Of a stretch of DNA of 10,209 nucleotides, positions 1 through 5,961 are shown piece by piece. Source of the stretch: Burkholderiales bacterium (lineage in GTDB: Bacteria > Pseudomonadota > Gammaproteobacteria > Burkholderiales > Burkholderiaceae); NCBI GenBank assembly GCA_947371645.1, contig CANBQJ010000132.1:1-10209 (forward strand). Direction: 5' to 3'. The notes below the pieces were generated by a model, which was not told the DNA's origin, searched no databases, and worked only from the letters and a program-made list of their open reading frames with translations. Each line of letters begins with the position of its first letter. Position 1 is the stretch's first letter. A program made the position numbers and the translations under genes.

Positions 1-1845
1 GATGCCCAATACCTCAAGGACGTGGCCGACGAGGCCCACCGCCTGGTCGAAGACCAGTACCAGATCTTCAACGAGGTGGTGGGGCCCTCGCTGCGCCACG
101 CGGGCATCTACATCCTCAACCACGCGCACCGCAACGAGGCCCAGCGCACCTGGGTGGCCGACTTCTTCCACAGGCAGGTACAGCCCCTGCTGGTGCCCAT
201 CGGGCTGGACCCGTCACACCCTTTCCCGCAGGTCGCCAACAAGACGCTGAACTTCATCGTGCGCTTGGGGGGCCGCGACGCCTTCGGGCGCGACAACGAC
301 ATCGCCATCGTGCGCATCCCGCGCGTGCTGCCTCGGGTGATCCGCGTGCCGCCAGACATCGCGCACGGCACACAGAGTTTCGTGCTGCTGTCCAGCGTCA
401 TCCGCTCGCACCTCGATGAGCTGTTCCCAGGGCGCAAGATCGAGGCCTTCTCGCAGTTCCGGCTGACCCGCGACTCCGACATCGACGTCGACGAAGACGA
501 CACGACGGACCTGCGCGTGGCCCTGCGCTCCAAGATGAGCACGCGCCAGTTTGGCCAGTCGGTGCGCCTGGAGGTGGTCTACAACTGCCCCAAGGACTTG
601 TCCGATTTTTTGCTGGAACAGTTCGGCCTCTCGCACCAGGCGCTCTACCAGGTCAACGGCCCCGTCAACCTGGTGCGCCTCACGCAGTTGATCGACCAGG
701 TCGACACCAACAACCTGCGCTTCCCGCACTACGAGCCGGGCTGGCCCGTCAGCCTGCCCACCACAGGCATGCTGGACCACATCCGCCGCCACGACTGCCT
801 GCTGCACCACCCCTTCGAGTCTTTCGATGCCGTGGTGCAGTTCTTGCGCGAGGCCGTGGAAGACCCGGATGTGCTGGCCATCAAGCAGACCATCTACCGC
901 ACGGGCAGCGAGTCCGTGCTGATGGAGCTGTTGCTCGAAGCCGTGCGCCGTGGCAAAGAGGTGCTGGCCGTGGTGGAGCTCAAGGCCCGCTTCGACGAAG
1001 AGGCCAACATCAACTGGGCTGAACGCCTGGAAGCCCTGGGCGCACAGGTGGTGTACGGCATCGTGGGCCTCAAGACCCACGCCAAGATGATGCTGGTGAC
1101 CCGCCGTGAGGGCAACCGCCTGCGCCGCTACGCGCACCTGTCCACCGGCAACTACAACCCGCGCACGTCCAAGCTCTACACCGACGTGGGCTACCTCACC
1201 AGCCACGCCGACATCACCGGCGACGTCGACCGGCTCTTCCAGCAGCTGGCCAGCCTGTCCACAGTGCAAAAGAGCAAGCAGCTGATGCTGGCACCGCTGG
1301 CCATGCACCAGCAGTGCCTGGACTACATCGCACGGGTGCGCGACGCCTGCAAGGCCGGCCTGCCTGCACGCATCGTCATCAAGTGCAATGCCTTGACCGA
1401 CGAGCGCCTGATCCACGCCCTGGTGGAAGCCGGCCGCGCTGGCGTGCAGGTCGACTTGATCGTGCGCGGCGCCTGCGTGCTGCCGCCAGGCGTGCCTGGC
1501 CTCACGGACAACATCCGGGTGCGCTCGGTGGTGGGCCGCATGCTGGAGCACACGCGCGTGCTGTATTTCAGGTGGGGTGAGGGCGACCACGATGAGGTGC
1601 TTTACCTGTCCAGTGCCGACTTCATGAACCGCAACATGACCCGCCGCATCGAGGCGGCCTGGCCGGTGCGCGATGTCGCCTTGCGCCAGCGCGTGATCGA
1701 CGAGTGCCTGGTGCCCTACATGCTGGACACACAAGACGCCTGGCAGCAGGGCGCAGACGGCCGCTACACCCGCGTCGAGCCCGGCTTCAAGCCGCCATTG
1801 AGCGCCCAAAAGGCCTTGATGGACCGCTACCGCGCGGTCAGCTGA
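1..1845 (+). CDS. ppk1: Polyphosphate kinase PPK1, 5'-truncated by window edge
   Basis: PPK1 reversibly moves the gamma-phosphate of ATP onto growing inorganic polyphosphate, through a phosphohistidine intermediate. The reading frame is open from base 1 (it begins DAQYLKDVAD), giving 614 residues. Full-length PPK1 is about 690-720, so roughly the first 80-100 residues lie outside the window; the GTG at 22 is not a real start. The phospholipase-D-like active-site stretch LKTHAKM is present, with the presumed phosphoacceptor His at 1078-1080. The second conserved His is in RMLEHTRVLYF (1549-1551). Other family marks are AIKQTIYRT, YAHLSTGNYNPRTSKLYTD and, near the C-terminus, FMNRNMTRRIEAAWPV. 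The end is intact (TGA 1843-1845). sixA follows after 7 bases, so the two are probably co-transcribed. The usual partner ppx is not downstream. Family assignment is very secure. Confidence 0.97.
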   Translation, partial: DAQYLKDVADEAHRLVEDQYQIFNEVVGPSLRHAGIYILNHAHRNEAQRTWVADFFHRQVQPLLVPIGLDPSHPFPQVANKTLNFIVRLGGRDAFGRDNDIAIVRIPRVLPRVIRVPPDIAHGTQSFVLLSSVIRSHLDELFPGRKIEAFSQFRLTRDSDIDVDEDDTTDLRVALRSKMSTRQFGQSVRLEVVYNCPKDLSDFLLEQFGLSHQALYQVNGPVNLVRLTQLIDQVDTNNLRFPHYEPGWPVSLPTTGMLDHIRRHDCLLHHPFESFDAVVQFLREAVEDPDVLAIKQTIYRTGSESVLMELLLEAVRRGKEVLAVVELKARFDEEANINWAERLEALGAQVVYGIVGLKTHAKMMLVTRREGNRLRRYAHLSTGNYNPRTSKLYTDVGYLTSHADITGDVDRLFQQLASLSTVQKSKQLMLAPLAMHQQCLDYIARVRDACKAGLPARIVIKCNALTDERLIHALVEAGRAGVQVDLIVRGACVLPPGVPGLTDNIRVRSVVGRMLEHTRVLYFRWGEGDHDEVLYLSSADFMNRNMTRRIEAAWPVRDVALRQRVIDECLVPYMLDTQDAWQQGADGRYTRVEPGFKPPLSAQKALMDRYRAVS

Positions 1846-1852
1846 GGCCGCC

Positions 1853-2389
1853 ATGGACCTCATCCTCTGGCGCCACGCCCAGGCCCACATGGGCCCACCG
1901 GGCTGGTTGCCGGACGAGGCGCAGGCCGGCCTGATCGCCCAAGGCGGGCGACCGGAACTGAGCCACGCGCAAGACCTGGCCCGCTGCCTCACGCCCAAAG
2001 GCGAGCGCCAGGCCGAACGCATGGGCGCCTGGCTGAACCAGCGTCTGCCGGCGTCCACCCGGGTGCTGGCCAGCCCTGCGCAGCGCACCCGGCAGACGGC
2101 CGCAGCGCTGGGGCGTGAGTTCAAGGTGCTCCATGCCCTGGACCCGCAAGGCGAGGTGGGCGCCTTGCTGCAAGCGGTGCGCTGGCCTCGCGCCCGCGAC
2201 CCCGTGCTGGTGGTCGGGCATCAGCCCACGCTGGGCCTGGTTGTGGCGCAGCTCATGACCGGCCAGGAGGCGCTGCTGGGCGAGCCCTGGTCCATCAAGA
2301 AAGGGGCGGTGTGGTGGCTCAAAGGCCGCGAGCGCGATGGCCGCTGGCAGCTGAGCCTGCATGCCGTCCAGAACCCCGATTTCCTGTAA
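1853..2389 (+). CDS. sixA: SixA-type phosphohistidine phosphatase, histidine phosphatase superfamily
   Basis: This is a 178-residue member of the histidine phosphatase (phosphoglycerate-mutase-like) superfamily. The phosphoacceptor motif is at the extreme N-terminus (LILWRHAQA, His8), followed by LTPKGERQA (47-55), the arginine-bearing SPAQRTRQTA (74-83) and the second catalytic His in VVGHQPTLG (His123). In E. coli SixA removes phosphate from histidine phosphotransfer proteins (ArcB HPt, PTS NPr); the substrate here is unknown. Compared with typical short SixA proteins, about 25-30 extra residues lie between the RHAQA motif and DLARCLTPKG (residues 12-40), a Gly/Pro/Gln-rich insertion. The start is ATG 1853, with GAGG at 1844-1847 overlapping the ppk1 stop and ideal spacing. 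The 7-base gap implies an operon with ppk1. A link to polyphosphate metabolism is inference only. Confidence 0.88.
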   Translation: MDLILWRHAQAHMGPPGWLPDEAQAGLIAQGGRPELSHAQDLARCLTPKGERQAERMGAWLNQRLPASTRVLASPAQRTRQTAAALGREFKVLHALDPQGEVGALLQAVRWPRARDPVLVVGHQPTLGLVVAQLMTGQEALLGEPWSIKKGAVWWLKGRERDGRWQLSLHAVQNPDFL

Positions 2390-2437
2390 AGCCTCGTGCG
2401 CCCGGTCCTGCCTCAAGAAGGCCTGGGACAGCTTGGC

Positions 2438-2443
2438 CATAAT
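2438..2443 (+). promoter_or_regulatory. Candidate -10 element (CATAAT) just upstream of ybgC
   Basis: CATAAT matches the sigma-70 -10 consensus TATAAT at 5 of 6 positions and stands out in this GC-rich DNA. It lies only 6 bases before the ybgC ATG at 2450, so transcription would begin at or next to the start codon, giving a leaderless or near-leaderless mRNA. No good -35 box was found 16-18 bases upstream and no Shine-Dalgarno is obvious before 2450. The 60-base gap after sixA is the only place before tolQ where a tol operon promoter could sit. Sequence-only suggestion. Confidence 0.35.
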
Positions 2444-2449
2444 GGCGGC

Positions 2450-2938
2450 ATGCGTGCCCCGCCATCAGACAGCCACTTTCAGCACCCCGTTCGTGTCTAC
2501 TGGGAAGACACCGACGCCGGCGGCATCGTCTTCTACGGCAACTACCTGAAGTTCATGGAGCGCGCCCGAACCGAGTGGCTGTCGTCACTGGGTTTCGGTC
2601 AGGAGAGCCTGCGTGCCTCTGGCGAAGGCATGTTCATCGTCGCCGAGACCCGGTTGCGCTACCTCCAGCCTGCCCGCCTGGACGACCGCCTGATGGTGAC
2701 CGTCAAGCTGGTGGAGCGGGGGCGGGCCAGCATGCTGTTTGCGCAGAACGTCTGGCGCGACGACCTCTTGCTGACCGCGGGCGAGGTGCGCATCGGATGG
2801 GTGCAAAAATCGGCGGATGGCGGCCTGCGGCCGGGGCGCATGCCCGCAGCCATCCTGGCCGTGCTGCCCGAAGCCAGCCCCACTGCCGACGTGATCGCAG
2901 CAAGCTCTGCGGCTTCTGCCCCTTCTTTCCCCGTCTGA
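2450..2938 (+). CDS. ybgC: Tol-Pal-associated acyl-CoA thioesterase YbgC
   Basis: A 162-residue hotdog-fold thioesterase, the usual first gene of tol-pal operons. YbgC proteins hydrolyse acyl-CoA thioesters in the cytoplasm and have been linked to phospholipid synthesis proteins. The signature VRVYWEDTDAGGIVFYGNY occupies residues 14-32. Asp22 aligns with the catalytic Asp18 of E. coli YbgC, and FMERARTEWL follows. Where E. coli has YHASY this protein has FYGNY, which is common in Burkholderiales. YLQPARLDD and the EVRIGWV strand are also typical. The C-terminus carries about 20 extra Ala/Ser/Pro-rich residues after the hotdog core. ATG 2450 is preferred: it places the conserved VRVYWEDTD about 14 residues in, as in relatives, whereas the in-frame GTG at 2396 would add 18 residues with no family match. 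tolQ starts 16 bases downstream. Confidence 0.93.
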   Translation: MRAPPSDSHFQHPVRVYWEDTDAGGIVFYGNYLKFMERARTEWLSSLGFGQESLRASGEGMFIVAETRLRYLQPARLDDRLMVTVKLVERGRASMLFAQNVWRDDLLLTAGEVRIGWVQKSADGGLRPGRMPAAILAVLPEASPTADVIAASSAASAPSFPV

Positions 2939-2954
2939 ACGGAGTTTCCCCCTC

Positions 2955-3671
2955 ATGAACCAAGACCTGTCCATCATCACCCTGGTGCTGCACGCCAGCC
3001 TGGTGGTGCAACTGGTGATGGCCTTGCTGTTGCTTGTGTCCCTGGCCAGCTGGAGTGTGATCTTCGCCAAGCTGATGGGGCTGCGCCGCGTGCGCGACGA
3101 CAACGAGCGCTTCGACCACGAATTCTGGGCTGGGCGCACCTTGCAGGAGCTGTTTCAGGACGCCGCGCGAGGCTCGGGTCCCAACTCGCCGCAGGAACGC
3201 ATCTTCGTGGCCGGCATGCGTGAATTCATGAAGCTGCGTGAGCGCCGCGTGGTCGAGGTCTCCTCGCTGCTGGACGGCGCACGTCGGGCCATGCGCGCTG
3301 CGTACCAGCGCGAAATGGACGTCATCGAGGCCCGGCTGGACTTCCTGGGTTCGGTCGGCTCGGTGTCGCCTTACATCGGCCTGTTTGGCACCGTGTGGGG
3401 CATCATGCACGCCTTCACAGGCCTGGCCAACATGCAGCAGGTGTCGCTGGCCACGGTGGCGCCCGGCATCGCCGAAGCGCTGGTGGCCACGGCCATCGGC
3501 CTGTTTGCCGCCATCCCTGCGGTGCTGGCCTACAACCGCTTCGCACGCGACATCGACCGCATCGCCACCCAGATGGAGTCCTTCGTCGAAGAGTTCTCCA
3601 ACATCCTGGCGCGCAACGCCATGCCCGCGCCGGCCAGCGACCCTGGTCGGCCCAGTCAGATGGGGCGCTGA
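2955..3671 (+). CDS. tolQ: Tol-Pal system inner-membrane proton channel protein TolQ
   Basis: A 238-residue TolQ/ExbB/MotA-family protein. TolQ forms a pentameric inner-membrane channel around a TolR dimer and uses the proton motive force to energise TolA, which drives outer-membrane constriction during division. Three transmembrane segments are visible: about residues 15-38, 137-158 and 172-194. A cytoplasmic loop (about 40-135) lies between the first two. The family hallmarks are VSPYIGLFGTVWGIMHAF (137-154) and GIAEALVATAIGLFAAIPAV (171-190). The length is normal for TolQ. The start at 2955 has GGAG at 2941-2944, with a rather long 10-base spacer. ybgC ends 16 bases upstream and tolR begins 4 bases downstream, so this is one transcription unit. 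Presence of ybgC and tolA distinguishes it from ExbB. Confidence 0.97.
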   Translation: MNQDLSIITLVLHASLVVQLVMALLLLVSLASWSVIFAKLMGLRRVRDDNERFDHEFWAGRTLQELFQDAARGSGPNSPQERIFVAGMREFMKLRERRVVEVSSLLDGARRAMRAAYQREMDVIEARLDFLGSVGSVSPYIGLFGTVWGIMHAFTGLANMQQVSLATVAPGIAEALVATAIGLFAAIPAVLAYNRFARDIDRIATQMESFVEEFSNILARNAMPAPASDPGRPSQMGR

Positions 3672-3675
3672 CACC

Positions 3676-4116
3676 ATGGCCGAAGTCAACCTTCGAAGTG
3701 GTCGCCGGCGCCGCACGCGCAGCGAGATCAACATGGTCCCGTTCATCGACGTGATGCTGGTGCTGCTCATCATCTTCATGGTGAGCGCGCCCCTGCTGCC
3801 TACCGGGGTGGTGGACCTGCCGTCCATCGGCAAGGCCCGCAAGGCGCCGGAGAAGGTGGTGGAGCTGGTGCTGGAAGGCGAGGACAGCGTGCGCCTGCGC
3901 ATCGACCGCAAGGACGTGGACACCTTGTCCGTCAAAGAACTGGTCGCTCGCGTCAAACCGCTGCAAGACGATGCCGAATCCGGGCCGAATGCGGTGCCGG
4001 TGATCATCAGCGCCCGCAAGGACATCCAGTACGCCTGGGTGGTCAAGGTGATGGACGCGCTGCAAAAAGGCGGCGTGGTGCGCGTCGGCTTGTCTGTCCG
4101 CACCACCGGCGGCTGA
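3676..4116 (+). CDS. tolR: Tol-Pal system protein TolR
   Basis: A 146-residue ExbD/TolR-family protein: a short cytoplasmic N-terminus, one transmembrane helix and a periplasmic domain that binds peptidoglycan when active. The proton-carrying segment NMVPFIDVMLVLLIIFMV covers residues 19-36; Asp25 corresponds to the essential Asp23 of E. coli TolR. A very basic patch (GRRRRTR, 9-15) precedes the helix and fits positive-inside topology. The periplasmic part includes VPVIISARKDIQYAWVVKVM, the usual TolR core. ATG 3676 is 4 bases after the tolQ stop. The only upstream Shine-Dalgarno-like sequence is GGGG about 10 bases away, so translation is probably coupled to tolQ. Complete and of normal size. 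Confidence 0.96.
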   Translation: MAEVNLRSGRRRRTRSEINMVPFIDVMLVLLIIFMVSAPLLPTGVVDLPSIGKARKAPEKVVELVLEGEDSVRLRIDRKDVDTLSVKELVARVKPLQDDAESGPNAVPVIISARKDIQYAWVVKVMDALQKGGVVRVGLSVRTTGG

Positions 4117-4128
4117 GGAAGGGCACAG

Positions 4129-5085
4129 ATGGCCTGGCAGGGCTCACCCATGAAGGCGCAGGTACTGGCCGTGGCCGGCGGCCCCGCGCTGCGCCCGACC
4201 GAGCCTGACGCCTGGGGCCCCGGCATGCTGCTGGCGCTGCTGGCGCACGTGCTGCTGGTGGCCGCGCTGGCCTGGGGCGTGAACTGGCGCAGCCACACCG
4301 AGGACGCGCAGGAGGCCGAGCTGTGGTCGGCCATCCCCGAGGCTGCCGCGCCGCCGCCCGCGCCGCTGGAGGTGCCCCAGCCCGTGGCCCCGCCGCCTGT
4401 CGCAGAGCCGCCACCCGAGGTGGCCGAGCCCGTGCCCGACCTGATCATCGCCAGAAAGCCCGTGAAAGAGCCCAAGGCCAAGCCTGAGCGCAAGCATGTG
4501 GAGCCCCGAGAGGTCTTCGATGTCACGCCGCCCAAGCCCCGCAAGGTTGACCCCACCGACCCTCCAGCCGATGTGAAGGCGCGCCAGCTGAAAGAGGCCA
4601 AGGAGGCGAAAGAGGCGAAAGACAAGGCGGCGCGTGACAAGGCCGCGCAAGACAAGCTGGCCAGGCAACAGGCACAGCAACAGGCCGAGCAGGCGGCCGC
4701 GGCCCTGGAGGCCCAGCGGGTGCGCAACCTCAGTGACATCGTCAAGCGCGCGGGCGGCGGGCAGGGCAGCCCCAACGCCAGTGGCCAGGCGGCACGCAGC
4801 TCAGGCCCCAGTGCCGGCTACCGAGGGCGCCTGATCGCTTTGTTCAAGCGCAACATCATCAACCTGGCGATTGATGAGGTGCCCGGCAACCCGGAAGCGG
4901 TGGTCGACCTGGTCATGGCGCCGGACGGCACCATCCTGTCCAAGACCTTGCGCACGCCTTCCGGCGTGGCATCCTGGGACGAGGCGGTGCTGAGGGCCAT
5001 CGATCGCACGGAGATCCTGCCGCCCGACGAGACCGGCAAGGTGCCGTCGCGCATGACGATTGGTTTCCGGCCCAGGGACAATTGA
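4129..5085 (+). CDS. tolA: Tol-Pal system / cell envelope integrity protein TolA
   Basis: A 318-residue TolA, shorter than the 421-residue E. coli protein. Order: a cytoplasmic N-terminus (1-30); one transmembrane helix (about 31-51, containing His40); a Pro/Ala-rich stretch (70-105); a Lys/Ala/Glu-rich helical region (about 107-200, with KEA repeats); a Gly/Ser linker (208-230); and a C-terminal globular domain with YRGRLIALFKRNI and MAPDGTILSKTL, the TonB-like fold that contacts Pal and TolB. TolA spans the periplasm and transmits TolQR energy to the outer membrane. ATG 4129 is chosen because GAGGAA (4115-4120), overlapping the tolR stop, sits well placed before it; Met8 (4150) lacks this. 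The helix has Ala36 where E. coli has the functional Ser of the S-x3-H motif. An intrinsic terminator follows; tolB and pal do not. Confidence 0.95.
   Translation: MAWQGSPMKAQVLAVAGGPALRPTEPDAWGPGMLLALLAHVLLVAALAWGVNWRSHTEDAQEAELWSAIPEAAAPPPAPLEVPQPVAPPPVAEPPPEVAEPVPDLIIARKPVKEPKAKPERKHVEPREVFDVTPPKPRKVDPTDPPADVKARQLKEAKEAKEAKDKAARDKAAQDKLARQQAQQQAEQAAAALEAQRVRNLSDIVKRAGGGQGSPNASGQAARSSGPSAGYRGRLIALFKRNIINLAIDEVPGNPEAVVDLVMAPDGTILSKTLRTPSGVASWDEAVLRAIDRTEILPPDETGKVPSRMTIGFRPRDN
4591..4656 (+). repeat. Short tandem repeats in TolA helical stalk
   Basis: Residues 155-163 of TolA are three KEA triplets in a row, followed by residues 164-176 in which DKAA recurs (KDKAARDKAAQDK). At DNA level the motif GAGGCGAAA is repeated in tandem around 4602-4620. 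This is the remnant of the long Ala/Lys/Glu-rich helical stalk seen in enterobacterial TolA. Such repeats expand or contract readily and can vary between strains. Confidence 0.6.
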
Positions 5086-5088
5086 ACT

Positions 5089-5112
5089 GGCCAGAGCCGG
5101 AGCCGGCTGGCC
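5089..5112 (-). terminator. Possible terminator dyad for the bufABC operon
   Basis: GGCCAG (5089-5094) and CTGGCC (5107-5112) form a perfect 6-bp inverted repeat with a 12-base loop, directly downstream of the bufC stop on the minus strand. The following minus-strand bases (AGTTCAATT) give only a poor U-tract, so intrinsic termination is uncertain. The dyad shares bases with the plus-strand terminator stem, so the two structures are alternatives. Confidence 0.35.
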
Positions 5113-5128
5113 TGCTCAGGCCATTTTT
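5108..5128 (+). terminator. Rho-independent terminator of the tol operon
   Basis: A 6-bp GC-rich stem, TGGCCT (5108-5113) with AGGCCA (5118-5123), closes a 4-base loop and is followed at once by TTTTT (5124-5128). It is the only T-run of this kind near the end of tolA and lies 22 bases past the stop. It overlaps the stop codon of the convergent bufC gene (5116-5118). It implies that the tol transcript ends after tolA. Confidence 0.7.
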
Positions 5129-5961
5129 CGTGCCCCTTGCAGCCAGCCACGCCGAAGGGCCTGTGCGAACCAGGCGCCGAAGTCGAAGGTGGCGGACGCC
5201 TGGCTCAGGGCCTGACCCAAGCTGACCTCGGGCAACATGAGGCTGGCCATCCACGCGGTTTCGGCCGGGCTCAGCAAGGCCTGTTGCACGCCAGGTGGGT
5301 GCGCCTCGCCGGCCTCGGTCGTCGGTTCAGCCGCGTCAGCCCACCACAGCACCACGGCCTGCTCACCACCAGCTGCGCCCTCCAGGGCCAGGCGGGCCGC
5401 CTCCGCGTGCTGGTCGGCCGGCAACTGATGGGCGCGCCACAAACCGTGCACCGGCCAGCTGGCGCGCAGCAGCGCCACATGGGGCTGAAGCACCAGCTGC
5501 GCCTGGCCGGGGTCCAGGGTGCTCAAGCTGTGCAGGCTGTCCACGTCCAGGGGCAGGGTGGGGCCGCGTTCACAGCGGTGGCGGGCCCAGTCCAGGCGGG
5601 CGGTGTCAGGCAGCCAGGGCCATGCGCGCAGCTCCTCCCGGTCAGCCAGGTGCGAGGCCAGCATGCCACCCCATTCGCCCAGGTCGCCTCGCTCGGGTGG
5701 GTGCTGCCGCCACAGCGCGGCGGCCAGCGCGGCCATCGCGTCGTCACCCAGCATGGCGCCGACGGTGGGGTAAGCCGCGAGCAGGGCGCGCCGGGCGCAG
5801 GCTTGCGCGTGCCGGTGGTGTGCGGCCAGGCCATCTTCGGTGGCTGGGGCCAGCCCCGCCAGGCGCAGGTCGTCCGAGGTGTCTGCCGATGCCGGCGCCC
5901 ACAGCAGCCTCAACAAGGCCGCCTGGCGTTCGACCTCAGAAGCCGGCGTCCGGCTTGCCAT
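5116..5961 (-). CDS. bufC: BufC/HvfC-type DUF2063 partner protein of the MNIO enzyme
   Basis: A 281-residue DUF2063 protein. Members of this family act with DUF692 MNIO enzymes and are thought to bind or present the precursor peptide for modification (role known for BufC/HvfC-type partners, inferred here). Recognisable family stretches are AYPTVGAMLG (63-72), HPPERGDLGEWG (87-98), WLPDTARLDWARH (116-128) and, in the C-terminal half, HVALLRASWPVHGLW (161-175). No signal peptide or membrane segment is seen, so it should be cytoplasmic. The start at 5961 is preferred over the in-frame ATG at 5976 because AAGAAGG lies 5 bases before it; the upstream ATG has AGG directly adjacent and unusable. The gene overlaps the end of bufB by 26 bases, so translation is probably coupled. 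The gene symbol rests on family and context. Confidence 0.85.
   Translation of the reverse strand: MASRTPASEVERQAALLRLLWAPASADTSDDLRLAGLAPATEDGLAAHHRHAQACARRALLAAYPTVGAMLGDDAMAALAAALWRQHPPERGDLGEWGGMLASHLADREELRAWPWLPDTARLDWARHRCERGPTLPLDVDSLHSLSTLDPGQAQLVLQPHVALLRASWPVHGLWRAHQLPADQHAEAARLALEGAAGGEQAVVLWWADAAEPTTEAGEAHPPGVQQALLSPAETAWMASLMLPEVSLGQALSQASATFDFGAWFAQALRRGWLQGARKMA

Noticed and set aside
214..2124. 636-codon open frame on the minus strand opposite ppk1 and sixA
   Set aside because: His/Ala/Gln/Val-rich composition with no domain; it is the antisense of well-supported genes and stays open because of high GC content.
2396..2449. GTG at 2396 as an earlier ybgC start
   Set aside because: It adds 18 residues with no family similarity, has no ribosome binding site, and relatives start close to the VRVYWEDTD motif.
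2703..4775. 690-codon open frame on the minus strand opposite the tol genes
   Set aside because: Ser/Ala/Thr-rich, no recognisable motif, spans four supported plus-strand genes; a GC-bias artefact.
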